DNA of 64,000 nt, taken from positions 186,001 through 250,000 of the forward strand of contig JAJNNY010000033.1 in the NCBI GenBank assembly GCA_022453515.1, written 5' to 3'. The position numbers and the translations under genes are program-made. The notes under the pieces were generated by a model. That model did not search any database and was not told the DNA's origin. It was given only the letters and a program-made list of their open reading frames with translations. Positions 46,978 through 58,590 of the stretch are shown here, piece by piece. Source of the DNA: Astrocystis sublimbata. Lineage: Eukaryota > Ascomycota > Sordariomycetes > Xylariales > Xylariaceae. Position 1 is the first letter of the stretch. Every line of letters starts with the position of its first letter.

Positions 46978-48983
46978 ATGATACCTCCACGCAAGAAAAT
47001 GAGCCAAGCCAGGCTCACCTTTGAAGCGACAGACAACTCCTCAAACCCCTCGGTTTCTACCTTCTCGCCTGCCAGAGTCAGGTACTCTAAGGCTGCGAAA
47101 AGCAGCCCAGATACTGCTCGTCGCGTGACATCCGTAGTCACAGCACAATCTCCGGCACAGACTACCAAGCAAACAAAATCGCGACGATTGAAGCAAAACA
47201 AGTTCGATGGATCTATTCGTAAGCGTTTACCGTCTTCCTCCATCTTCCGCTCTTTTGATTCTCTCGCCGTTTCTCCCAACCTATGCCGTGTAACAGAATT
47301 TCGGCCATATAGTATTTTTTGCAAGCTGGGATGCATTACTTGAGACCTCCATCGGTTAACATGAAAACAGCACCACCTGCGAGTTTCATGCCGCATGTCC
47401 ACGGTCGACGCAACCGTGCTGTCGATGGCAACTCTTCAAACGATTCAGCTGCCGAGATTGGCGATGCAGGACATGATGAAGAGGAGGTTGATTTCTTACC
47501 ACCTACCCAAAAGGCTGACCCGCCGCGCATGTCAAGCGTCTCGGAGACGGGCGATTCAGGTGAAGAGCCGAGCACGAAGCATCCGCGGTCGTCTCAGTCT
47601 GTTTCTACAAGACTTCGGAGAACTGTGATCGACGACGAAGACGAAGATGAGGTGGACGATGAGGACCCAGTCCCAGCTGGATTATTTTCTCCGCGCAAGA
47701 GACGACATTCATCCGTCATTGATCTAGCTGACTCCGACTCGGACGATGTCCCTATCCTTCGGTCGGTCAAGAAGCCTTCGCGACCAACACTGGTGGAACT
47801 TAGTGATTCGGATTCGGATGTTGTGTCCCCGACTAAGAAAAGGAAGACACACCATAATTCCTCGCCAGGTACATCTGGCAATAACCGTACCCCTGGAAGG
47901 TTGAGAAGAGCGAGTGCGGCAGCGTCCTCTCCAATTAAGAAGGCACATCAAGGCCACAGATCAGAGAAACAGAAGAAGATGGAACTGTTGCGCCGACGAC
48001 GGGCTGGAGAAAAGATTGAGCAACTCACGGACTCCGAATCATCCGCGGGTTACGACGACAAGCGCGGCATCTACGACTCTGACTCTGAAGATGAGTTCGA
48101 AGTCCTCAAGGAGTTCGACGATGAAGAACACGAAATGGAGGAAACGGCCCCGCACAAGGAAAAGCAAAAGAAGAAAACCGAAAAGACAGTGGATAAAGAC
48201 AATGGCGAAAGCGACCTTGATGATTTCGTGACAGATGACGACGACGCACCGCTTGGCGCACCAGTAGATATCCCACTCGAATTCACGTCGCATGCCCATA
48301 AGCCCCTCAAAGACCAATTCCCTTTCGTAGTCGAATGGCTTGTTCACAACCGAATTAATCCAGCTTTCGAGCGCAAGGATCCCGTCTACGTCAATGCATG
48401 GCGCAAACTCGACGACGAATTCAGCGGCCTCGCAAACTCGAAATTTACATCATCAGCATGGAAAGTAGACTTCCATCGGTCCTTGAAAAGTCGACCTGTG
48501 CTTGAGTCCTACTCACTCGAAGGGTGCGGCACGGGCGAGACATGCGAAGCGTGTGGCCGGAGCGGGCACCCGTCGACCTTCAAGATAATATTTTCAGGTT
48601 CTGCGTACCACAAGGACACACTCGCCGACGTTGAGTCAGATTCGGACGCAGAATCAGAAGATGACGATGCCGCATCCATCGATACGCGCGGCATGCCGTT
48701 GCCTTTTGTTGGGAAGGAATGGTTCGTCGGCTCTGTGTGCTGTAGTAACGCTGAGACGGCGCACAGCCTGTTCCACTGGAAACACGCGCTCAAGCAGTGG
48801 ATAGAAGAGCGGCTCGAGGATGAGGGTTGGATGGCATCGGCGAAACTTGCGGAGCGCGAAAGGATGAAGGCCAAGAAGCGGCGCGCTCTGGCGAATGGTA
48901 TTGTTGATAGATGGCAAGAGGCTGGCGTCGTTGGTGCGCTCTATGGCGATTTTAAGAACACTCTCGAGAATGCCCGGACTTAG
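46978..48983 (+). CDS. DUF4211 nuclear protein
   Basis: Fungal protein of unknown function with a C-terminal DUF4211 domain. Exons 46978-47218 and 47371-48983; 617 residues. Intron 152 nt with GTAAGC donor and GTTAAC branch before an AACAG acceptor. The N-terminus begins IPPRKKMSQARLTFEAT, a PIP-box-like QxxLTF pattern inside a basic stretch. Residues ~110-340 are acidic/Ser-rich with SDSD motifs and Arg/Lys-rich blocks, disordered and probably nuclear. The conserved domain (~360-570) includes FPFVVEWLVHNRINPAFE, a CEACGRSGHPSTF zinc-finger-like piece and FVGSVCCSNAETAHSLFHWK. The upstream frame has no earlier ATG. The PIP-like motif hints at a chromatin or replication link, but that is inference. 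Confidence 0.85.
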
Positions 48984-49671
48984 GCGACTACGGGCCGAGG
49001 CGCTAGAGGAAGACTGAGATAGAGAGAGGGTTCGGGTACATGATCTTCTTAGCAGACCATATGCGCTGCAGCCTTTTCGTTGGTAGCATGGTCCATTTCG
49101 TCGTGGATGTCCACGTGTTGGCTTGCGAGTGAGAAGACTTGGGTGAGATGGAGATCGAGTGACTGAGCAAGCCCGGGGGATATTTCCCACGTGCAGTCTC
49201 AGTGTCTGTCTGATGGTCTTCTTCTATCAGCAGATCGATTCGCAGTCACTAAGAAAGATGAGCGCTTTACGATCCGCGAAAGATCACCATGGCCTGGGAG
49301 ACTTGTCGTCACACTTCTTTTAGAGCTATTAATCTAATCACGATGATGTTCATAAGATGACGGGATTGAGATACATGGCGGGAGGATGAGGTACGTTTCA
49401 CGATAGCATATGAAACTCAGTACATATGTGCAGCAGTTTCACAGAGGGTGACACCGCGGCGTCAGGTGTTTCTTTCGTGGCATGACAGCAGGAAAGTCTT
49501 CTTGACTCAAATGGATTTTGTCTATCTAGATAATCAAGAATCTTATGTTCTAAAGTTTCCTGTTCATACACCATGCACTCCGTCAAGCTTACTTCGGTCG
49601 ATTACCTCGCTCTCTCACACCGTCACCTTTTTAGTATGTCTCTACAGCCAATGCATTGCCAAATCTGACTC
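48984..49671. other. Convergent 3' intergenic region
   Basis: Between the DUF4211 and TRP1 stop codons; presumed 3'-UTRs, nothing else seen. Confidence 0.5.
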
Positions 49672-52069
49672 CTATACACCTTTGATCGCCTTCGCCGCCT
49701 TGACAAACTCTCGTATGCGCTCTAGGCTTTGCAGGCCATCCGGCCCCTCCACACCACTGCTGACATCGACACCGACTATGCGCCCGGCATCCTCGCCAAC
49801 GCCTTGGACGACCTCGGCAACGTTCTCGGGAGTCAAGCCGCCGGCAAACATGATCCTCAGTTCACGGTCCTGCTCGAGCGCAGACTTGACAGCCACGGCG
49901 TCGAGAAGCTGGCCTGAGCCGCCCGCAGTACCAGAGTCGAACAGGGGTATCGAATGGTAGCCGCGTGCGCCGATGCCCGGCTCGGAGGGCGTGAAACGCC
50001 GCATGACTGGCACAGGGATGTGCAGGGTCCACTCGAGCGGCTCCTTGCCGTGTAGCTGTACCACGTCGAGGCGATAGCGGGCCGTCAACTCCAGGATCTG
50101 CGCGAGGGGCTGGTTGAGGAAGACGCCGACAAGCAGAGGTCGGGTACGGCCCGGTGAACTTATCTTCTGGGACGCGGAGGCGAAGAAATCTGTGGCTTTG
50201 TTGGTGGGAAGTGCAGGTATTGAGGAACTCGTGCTACGGGAGAATCCGTGTATCGCCTCTGAGATGGCGAGCGCGGCTTCGTCGCTGACAGTGCGCTTAC
50301 GTCCCGGCACTAATATCATGCCAATGAGGTCGGCACCGGCTTCGGCGGCGGCTACGGCGGCTTCTTGGGTGCGGGTGCCGCAGATCTTGACAAGGCGGGA
50401 CTCTGGCTGCGGCTTTTGCGTCGTGACCTTTCCGCTGCAGAGCTCTTCGATGAATTGGGACGCATCTGGGGCACGCATGATGGCCTCGCCGACGAGGATA
50501 GCATTGACGCCGTCTTTGTGGTTAGCGACAACATCATCGTATGTGTTGATGCCGCTGAGTGCGCAGATTATTGTTTCTTGCGGCACGAGGCTGCGGAGTC
50601 TACTTGTTGTACTAAGGTCTACTTCGAATGACTCGAGGTTACGGTTATTGACCCCGATCACCTTCGAGCCAAGTTTCACGGCGGTCGCCATTTCTTCAGC
50701 ATTCTGCACCTCGACCAGGGGCTCCATGCCTAGCGACACGGAGTATTTGTAGAGGCGGGTCAGGACTTCCTCGTCTAGCATCTTGACGATGAGGAGCACA
50801 GTGTCCGCGCCAGCTAAGCGGGCCTCGAGAATCTGGTATTCCTCGAAGATGAACTCTTTCCGCAGAATAGCCGGCCTGTTGGGCATACCACCAAGAACTT
50901 GCCTAACGGCACGTAAATCTTCGATGCTCCCCTTGAACCAGTCTGGTTCGGTGAGGATAGATATGACACTAGCCCCAGCCAAAGCATATTTCTTGGCTTG
51001 AGTGGGTGCATCGATGTCTAAGGCGAATATGCCCTTAGAGGGCGAGCCTCGCTTTATTTCAGCCATCAACGAGACATCGAAGGGTGTTTGGCGCAAACGA
51101 TCGACGAAAGGGATTGTTGGGGGGGCAGCATTCAGCTTGTAAGCGGCCTCGAGATCTCGGGGACGCTGTGACGGTATCTGTTTCTGAGCGGTAACAGCTT
51201 CTCTCCGCCGGGCATATATTTGCTGTAATATGTTGTTGTTCTTCTTCGTCGGGGCTTGAACAGACGGTTTACCGACATCACTAGCCACTTTCTTGGCATT
51301 CGTTGACTTTTGAAGACGTTCATTCTCAGTCCAAGTTCCCCCCTGCAGACGTAGGAAATTCTTGAACATGATTCGGCCGTCCTCGGAAAGAATGCTTTCC
51401 GGATGGAATTGAACACCCTCAATCGTCAATTCTTTGTGGCGTACTCCCATGATGAGGCCTTTCGCGTCGTCGTCTTTGGGTATCCAGGAGGTGACTTCAA
51501 GACATTGAGGGAGGGTCACGTGGGTGCCGACGAGTGAGTGGTAGCGAGTGACAGGAAGCCCCTGGGCCATGGTGGCATATACGCCTTTGGAGTCATGCGA
51601 TAATGGTGATGTCTTGCCGTGTAAGATCTCGTTGGCCGAGCTGACATCTCCGCCGTAGACGTCGAAGATGCATTGCCTATGCAATCGGTGAGGGACGGCT
51701 CACTGAAAACCCAATGATCTGAAGATAGAAATATGGATCCATGACTTACAAGCCCATGCAGACACCGAATATAGGAATCTTGCCGGCGAAGTGTCTGATG
51801 GCGTCCCGGCTGATGCCAGAATCGGTGGTAGGATGACCTGGGCCGGGACTGACGACTAACTGGGTAGGGTTTTTGGCGACGAGGTCCTCTAGACTGATCT
51901 GGTCATTTCGGTAGACGGTGACAATTGCGCCTTCGAGAACAAGATACTGGTAGACATTCCAGACAAACGAGTCATAGTTATCAATGAGAATGACATTGGA
52001 GGCAGTTGGGATGGCTGGAGAGGGATCTGGATGGTGCGGTGAGAAGTCTTTAATTTCGGCGGCAGCCAT
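49672..52069 (-). CDS. Trifunctional tryptophan enzyme: GATase / IGP synthase / PRA isomerase
   Basis: Filamentous-ascomycete TRP1/trpC protein. Its glutamine amidotransferase half works with anthranilate synthase component I, and the same chain carries phosphoribosylanthranilate isomerase and indole-3-glycerol-phosphate synthase. Two exons on the minus strand, 52069-51750 and 51676-49672, give 774 residues; the intron (73 nt) cuts the GATase motif GVCMGLQ. Domains in order: GATase ~25-235, with DNYDSFVWN, nucleophile Cys in FGVCMGLQ and the His-Glu pair in [12 protein letters not shown] ~265-530, with [24 protein letters not shown] and [13 protein letters not shown] ~545-774, with [17 protein letters not shown] and the C-terminal [12 protein letters not shown] phosphate loop. 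All catalytic segments look intact. Called TRP1 in Neurospora, trpC in Aspergillus. No clear CPC1 TGACTCA site was found upstream. Confidence 0.97.
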
Positions 52070-52805
52070 GGCTCAAAAGAAGAATTGGGAGGGTTCGATG
52101 AAGTGACAACAGTCGGCGTATAGAACAAGATCGGGACCAAAGTGGCGAGAGTGAGAGTCAGATAGTGAAGCGTGAGAGTTGACAATCTTGAAGTTTACTC
52201 CCGGGTGTGCTAGGTGAGCTAAGGTAGGTAAGTAGGTACAGGTATTAGATAGTTAGGTAGGAGTGGCATGGGAATAGCAGCACTTTCAGCACCGATCGGA
52301 GGGGCAATGACTGACTGACCGACCGTAGGCGCCGCCGGTTCGTCCGGGGAGCCTCCCCGCTCACAGGTGGTCGGCAGCTTATACCTTACCTAAGCAACCC
52401 TACCTACCTTGGAATGCAGGAGCTTGGACCTGCAGGTGGAGCTTAGACCAATCAGGTCACACCAACCCCCCCAAGCTTTTGCTCTTGTCGCGGTACCTGG
52501 CACTCACTGCACACCTGAGTCCGGCCTGAGGTTAAGTACATGTAACCTTGCCGTCAGGTTGAAGCTTCAAGGTTGGCGACCTGCAGTCTCCATAACCTGA
52601 TCCTAGTCATACCTTACCTCCTACTTACTTACCTACCTCAGTATTTACCTACTACCACCTAGTCGCGTCACGGCGACAAAGAACCAGGAAAAAAAAAAGG
52701 AAAAAACATTCCTACACCTCGCTCAACGCAACACCGCAACAATCTGCTACTTCACATGCCTTTGCTGTACAACAAGGTGTGCATTGCCCGCTGATACTTG
52801 CAGCC
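52070..52805. promoter_or_regulatory. Divergent promoter interval TRP1/NUP188
   Basis: 736 bp shared upstream region. It contains TACCTACC motifs at 52390-52410 and 52620-52650 and an A-rich tract at about 52688-52706 near the NUP188 side. No gene. Confidence 0.55.
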
Positions 52806-55800
52806 ATGGCAGAGCCGCTTGCCGACCAGCTTTATCTGCCCCCTCTGGAACCATGTCTTAAGGGCGAGACCCTCGTCCTGTATGTCCTCTTCTCTCTGTG
52901 CCCGTGTGCGTGTGCGTGTGCGTGTGCGTCTTCCTGTCTCGTGCCGTTGTCGCGTGACGCTCATGTCGCTGGAAGCCTCTGTCCATCGAATTTCATTTCG
53001 CTGACTTCGCGCTGCACCTGCGCTGCCCAGATCATGGAAGCTGCTTGCCTCCGCCCTGATGGACCCGTCAGGGCACCGCCAGAGCAGCCAGACCGTCGTC
53101 GACTTCTTTAACGACCCCCTCGTCCAGTCCTTCTTCACTAGCCCCGGCTCTGCCTTCGAGCCCGCGTCCGACAAGAGCTCGCACCGGGCGACGTTCGACA
53201 AGAAGACGGCCGCCATCCACGTCACCCCGACGCCGAACGAGAAGTACGATGTTAACGTCGTTAAGGAAGACGCGCTATGGCTCAGCAGGAATGCCCGTAT
53301 CAATGAGGTCGCCGCTCTGCGAGTCGTCATTGTTGAATATCAACTACGCCCGGCCAGTCAGCTCCTCGGTCCTGTATCCAACCAAGACCTCGCCAGCTTG
53401 CGCGCTGCTGCCGGCGCCGCTACTTCGCAAACGTCCAACGTCATCCCGGGCCTGAGCCTCACCGCGAACCTCGATGCCTCCGAGATCCAGGCCCACTTCG
53501 ACAAGACCGAGAGCAGGCGACTGCGCATCTTCCAAGTCTTTCTATCCGAGCGCCGCTACTACGCTGCCACGAACGACTACATCTTTACCCTGATGCTGCA
53601 GGACAAGCTTCCCACCTCACCACCGACCGAGGCCTCAGGCGCGATACGGAGGGCTCTCCTTGAAGTCTACGGCATCTCGTCGAAGCATTCACAGAGACCA
53701 ACGGCCGATATACCGACCAGGACATGTCATGCCCTCATCGCCCAATACGTCGGGCTCTTGCCCGGCTGCATTAAAGAAGCTGGAGCTAACCTGGAGTCCA
53801 CAGTGGTAGATAAGGATTTCGTCACCGAGCACGTTCAGGAGCTATCAACGCATACCTCGCTGACCGAGTTGTTGCACCGCATGGCTATCTTGTTCCAGCT
53901 TCTGGACCGGTCAAGCGACAGCTTCGTGTCGGATGCCATCGCTAGACAGTGGTTCTCGCTTGTCGCCGACCTTGCTTTTCTGAACCAGCTACAGGGGGTA
54001 CGTATCTACATGTTCACAGACTGGTGTCGCAGAGCAACGTAGGTCTAACAATGTGTCTAGTTTCCTCCAAGCATATCCGATCTCATGATACCACTGCAGT
54101 GCCTCGTTTGTGTGGTATCTCTCAAGATGCTCAACTTACCGCGCATGATGGCTTTTTTTGAAGGCGAGATAGATTTGGATACAGACAACGAGTATCTGGC
54201 AACGTCGAGTGTGCTTGAACAGATACATGATGTTCTCGAAGCTTCGGTCATATCGGGCTCGACGCACATGGCCCCGGTTCTGTTTGCGTGGGTGCCCATC
54301 GTACATGCCATGTTCTCGTCCTACCAAGATAGGGCGGAGAAGCGTGATACGATTCAGAATCAGAAGGCTGTTGAAAACTACGACTCCAACACCCAGATGG
54401 TCCCGAGTGCTGGGAGAAGAAACTCTGCCGGCAGCATTACCACCATCGACAAAAGACGATATGACGACTTTCTCATCAACAAAAGCCTAGATCGCGACTT
54501 CCAGCAGGTTCAGCAGCTCGCAGTAGTCGTAACTGACCAGGTGCATGTTTTTGACATCATCACCTTCTTAGCATCACATTTAGGCCCCACCGATCGTGGT
54601 GTCTTCCCTCCCGCAGTAGGGTCGCGAATGAGGGTTGCCTTTTTAGATCTGCTCAAAGCTACGTATCCATTCGTTGGCTACAAAGGAGAGCCGCTCACCG
54701 CACTATTGTCCGTGCTTTCTGGCTCTCAGGGATACTGGGACATACCGGCTGTTCAAGAAGCATCGGAAGACGATATCATCTTGTATGCCTTGAACGATCG
54801 GGTCATTCTCGAGGCTTACATTCAACAAGCCCTTGACCGCTTCCCATACGAATTTGCCCCATTCCTGACCTTGTGCCGGTCCCTATGTTGCTCGCCTGCG
54901 CTTCCAGATAGTAACAGCCACGAACGAATCACCCAGCTCCTAGAGAAAACCCCCACACTTACCTTTACACTACCTGACGATTTCACCCAGTATTACCTTG
55001 CCAACGAGGAAGAAAATGCGAATGCATTTCAGTTTGCGGATGATTTCCCTCTATTCTCCCCTATATCGAGCCGGAAAAGGATGACCGAAGACGAGTCGCT
55101 TTTCATCATACCTGCTGGTACGTATGGGAGATTTGTTGTGGACGAAGGAAAGATAGTTCGGGTCGAATATGAGCATTCAGCTCTGGCTCTGTTGGGCAAG
55201 CGACTGGAAATAAACCTTGCGGGAAACAGATATGACATGGCACTTGGCATGCTTACGCGAGACGAGACCGCAGAAGTTATTTCACTACTCGCGACGCTGA
55301 TTCGGATGGAAGTCATAAGGGATCCGCAGTCTGATAGTATGGCAACTGAGTCTTCGGGCGCGGGGCTTGCTATTGTAGCAGAAGCCAGCAGAGCGCTGCC
55401 TCGCAACAAGGACATCATCTCCGTGGTCTGCGACACAATGGACGCCCTTCTAGATACTGATCAGGATAGTTCCGGCTTAGGCGCCCTGGTCGCTTGCGTG
55501 CAATTCTTACACGCCATCTTGCCCATCTGCCCTGGACGAGTATGGTCATACATGGCAAAGTGCACACTGCTTCCAAGCCAGTCACAGGGAGGCCGCCTTC
55601 CCCGGCTTATCGGAAATCTCGACTTGTCCGAGGCGCAGTTTGACTTGCTCATCTCGACCATACGCTTGTTTTCCGAGCTAATATCTAGTGCCATGACCAG
55701 CTCTATTCGGCGGAAAACGGATGTGAAGGCAAACCACAGGCAACGTCCGATCGAGAATGTCTGGCTTGGAGTCTCGGATAAAAACATTATGCAGATCACA

Positions 55801-58590
55801 CTGGCAATCTCGCAAGCTGCTGTGGACTTCCTCGAAAGTTCCTCAACCTGGAAGTTCGCATCCGACCTAGATCGGATGATCTTGGTGAGCGATATTGTGC
55901 CTATAATGGACAGAACCATATACTACACCTTCAGCATGGATGACATATCTGCAAAGACGTCGTTGATGTCCGTTTTGCAGCCAGCCGCCAAATTTATCAT
56001 TGACGGTTTTCTCGGCACCTCTGCTGGAAGCCTTCGAGTGCTACCCCTCCTAGGTACCCTTGTCACTGCGACACAAGGGCTGGAGTCGACTATATATGCT
56101 AAGCGCTCTCAAGTATATCGTGACCAAACACTAGCTGTTCTGAGATTCGCGACTAGCATAGTGAGAGTAGCGAATTATTCAGATCGGTCATCGAGTACGC
56201 TGGAACATCAGCTATTCAAAGTCACGCCATTTATCGCCCGGCTGTGTGCGCGGGATGAGACATTCAAAGGGGCCTCCATTGAACTTCTAGAGTCTCTAGT
56301 GATCAGCGCCGGAAAGACCATCGGGGAACCTCCATCCTTGCTCGGAAACCTTGGCCCTCAGGCTTCTCGCTCGTTCCTTCAACTAATCAGCACCCTCGAC
56401 AGACCATTCAACCAGGCTCAGCAGGCGAACGCTATTTGGCACTTCTTCTCCACGATAGTTCGGAACAGGCAGCAGTGGATGGCAAATTGCCTTCTCACCG
56501 GCAAGACTCCAAGAGATGCGAGGGCGAATGACAAAGCGTCAGAGACCTCGTCTAGCTCAGTCCTTGGCTCGGCACTCTCTAGAATGGCTTCTTTGCCTCA
56601 GATTGACCAGTCAGAGGCATTGTCTATCCTAGACTTCATCACCTCGGCTCAGAATTATTGGCCCTGGACCATTTTTACCTTGCAGAAAGACTCAACATTT
56701 CTCACAGAGCTCCGCAAGTTTGTGCGGAACTTGAAGCCGTCGTCTGTCACTTCAAAAACAAATCCGCTGCAAGCTTGCAACGACGCTCGAATTGCCGCAT
56801 ACATTGCCGAGATTTTTGCTATGCAACTCTTCCATTTACGTCAGATAGGCCAGGCGGATTCCTTCTCAAAGGAGCTAACCCAAGATCTTGACTACTATCT
56901 ACGGGATGGTGTTGGAGTTGCTGGTTATAACAGAGGTCTGCACGCCAACTTCTCGAGAAATTTCAGCAAGCAATATCCAAGCTGCTCTCTCGAAAACTTT
57001 AAGCGCACACTGCTCGAACCTAGGTCTCTTGGCGCCGAATTTTATTATGCTTTGAGCTCTGCCGACAAAATACTGAAGTTCGATGCTAGTTGGATCGGAC
57101 CACGCAATACTGGCTTCAGGAGTGAGATGGAAAAGGCCAATATCAACCTATCCCTCGTCGACGCTCAAGTAGTAAGTCTCATGAACATCTCCTTCGTGTT
57201 TCATAACAAGCTGACACTGAAATAGTCCCTTTACCGCGCCTGGGAATTCCTCCTCCTGGAGCTTAGCACCTGCCTGCCAGATCATGATACCCTGAAGAAA
57301 CAATCTCTTCAGGTTTCTCAACAATGCCTAGAAGCTAACCAAGACGTACAAAGCCACGACTTGATTTTTGAACGTCTTGCGGAATTCCGAGTGAATTTAT
57401 CCCTCATGCTGGTCCAAAGGGTTGTCAACAGTACTCCATCCGCCGGCGATGTTGCGCAGCTGTTGAGCTCTCTATGGGCAACAGTAAGCAACTACCAGGA
57501 ACCATACACAGCCCAGAACATATCGATATATCGGACACTTTTGAAACTCCTCTATGTCACGTTACGGACCTTGGCCCAGTCATATGGTCAGATAGATTTC
57601 AACGCGTCCGTACGCGATGGTGAAGGAAACAGTGTATCTCCAGCTACTGTTTCTCAAATTGTCTTGGGAATCCTAGACCTGGTTGTGTCTAAGGGGTTTC
57701 GGACGGTGGTGTCCCTCATTCACGAGTCGGACCACACTGTTTGTGGTAACGATATCGTCATCTTGACTGCGGTACTACAAGCATGCCTGTGTGTTCCCGG
57801 CATGGAGCAGAGTCAAACACAAATCCTCAACATCTTGAGTGCCCACGAAACAGTGCAAATTGCACTTGCGCTATACTCATGGGCCGACAGGCTAGCCGAG
57901 AAAGGAGACCCCATCTATGGTGAATTGGCGCTCCTCTTCCTTCTCGAGCTCTCCGCCCTTCCTCTGGTCGCTGAACAGCTAGCCTGTGAGGGAATACTCG
58001 CCCAGATCACGACAGCTGCCATAGCTTCGCATCTCTGCCGCCCTAATGTATCACCTCTTGCCGACTCGGTCGGCCTACAGCGTTGCTACGGCATTTGGGC
58101 CAAGGGAATCGTGCCGATCCTACTGAACATGCTCTCTGCTCTTGGCGCAACAATTGCGCCAGAGGTTGCGTATGTTCTCAACCAATTCCCAAATCTGATG
58201 CAATCCAGCATCGACCGATTCGAAGCCCCTGACGAAAACCGGAGACATGGTCGGAAGGACATGGCATATATCACTTCCTTATCTGTCTCCGAGATACAGT
58301 CTCTAGCACTTATGACACAGTTGCTCGGTGTCTTACGCAATAATAACACGAGAGATATCCCTGCTGTAGAGTGGGATTCCACCACCTTACTGGAAAATGT
58401 GGACTGGTGGGTAGATCATCGCAAGGTCTTGCGGGAGAAATTATTGGCTCTGGGACCTAGAGAGGCTGAGTGGAAATCCGTGCCAGCTTCAGATGCGGAC
58501 AAGAAAAGGGGTTCCGAGAGTCGGTTGGAAGCCAAAATCGTAGACCAGCTGGAGCGTGTACGGACTGTGCTCAATGAGGGCCTGGAGTAA
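52806..58590 (+). CDS. NUP188: Nup188, inner-ring nucleoporin
   Basis: Large alpha-solenoid scaffold of the nuclear-pore inner ring, binding Nic96. Exons 52806-52879, 53031-53997, 54061-57171 and 57226-58590; 1838 residues, close to Chaetomium Nup188. The opening ADQLYLPPLEPCLKGETLVL joined to SWKLLASAL matches the family start. Further hallmarks are KEDALWLSRNARINEVAALR, FIIPAGTYGRFV with EYEHSALALLGKRLE (the SH3-like insert region), NRQQWMANCLLTGKTPRDAR, FITSAQNYWPWTIF, and the C-terminal tail DPIYGELALLFLLELSALP with NQFPNLMQSS. The protein is helical throughout with no FG repeats, as expected. Intron 1 holds a GTGTGC repeat. An earlier ATG near 52779 is out of the conserved context. Related Nup192/205 was considered, but the matches are specific to Nup188. 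Confidence 0.95.
52904..52927. repeat. GTGTGC hexanucleotide repeat, 4 units, intronic
   Basis: Four tandem units within NUP188 intron 1 (52880-53030). Confidence 0.85.

Noticed and set aside
52070..52805. CPC1/Gcn4 site (TGACTCA) upstream of TRP1
   Set aside because: Only TGACTGAC-type sequences occur near 52308-52320, not a full consensus site.
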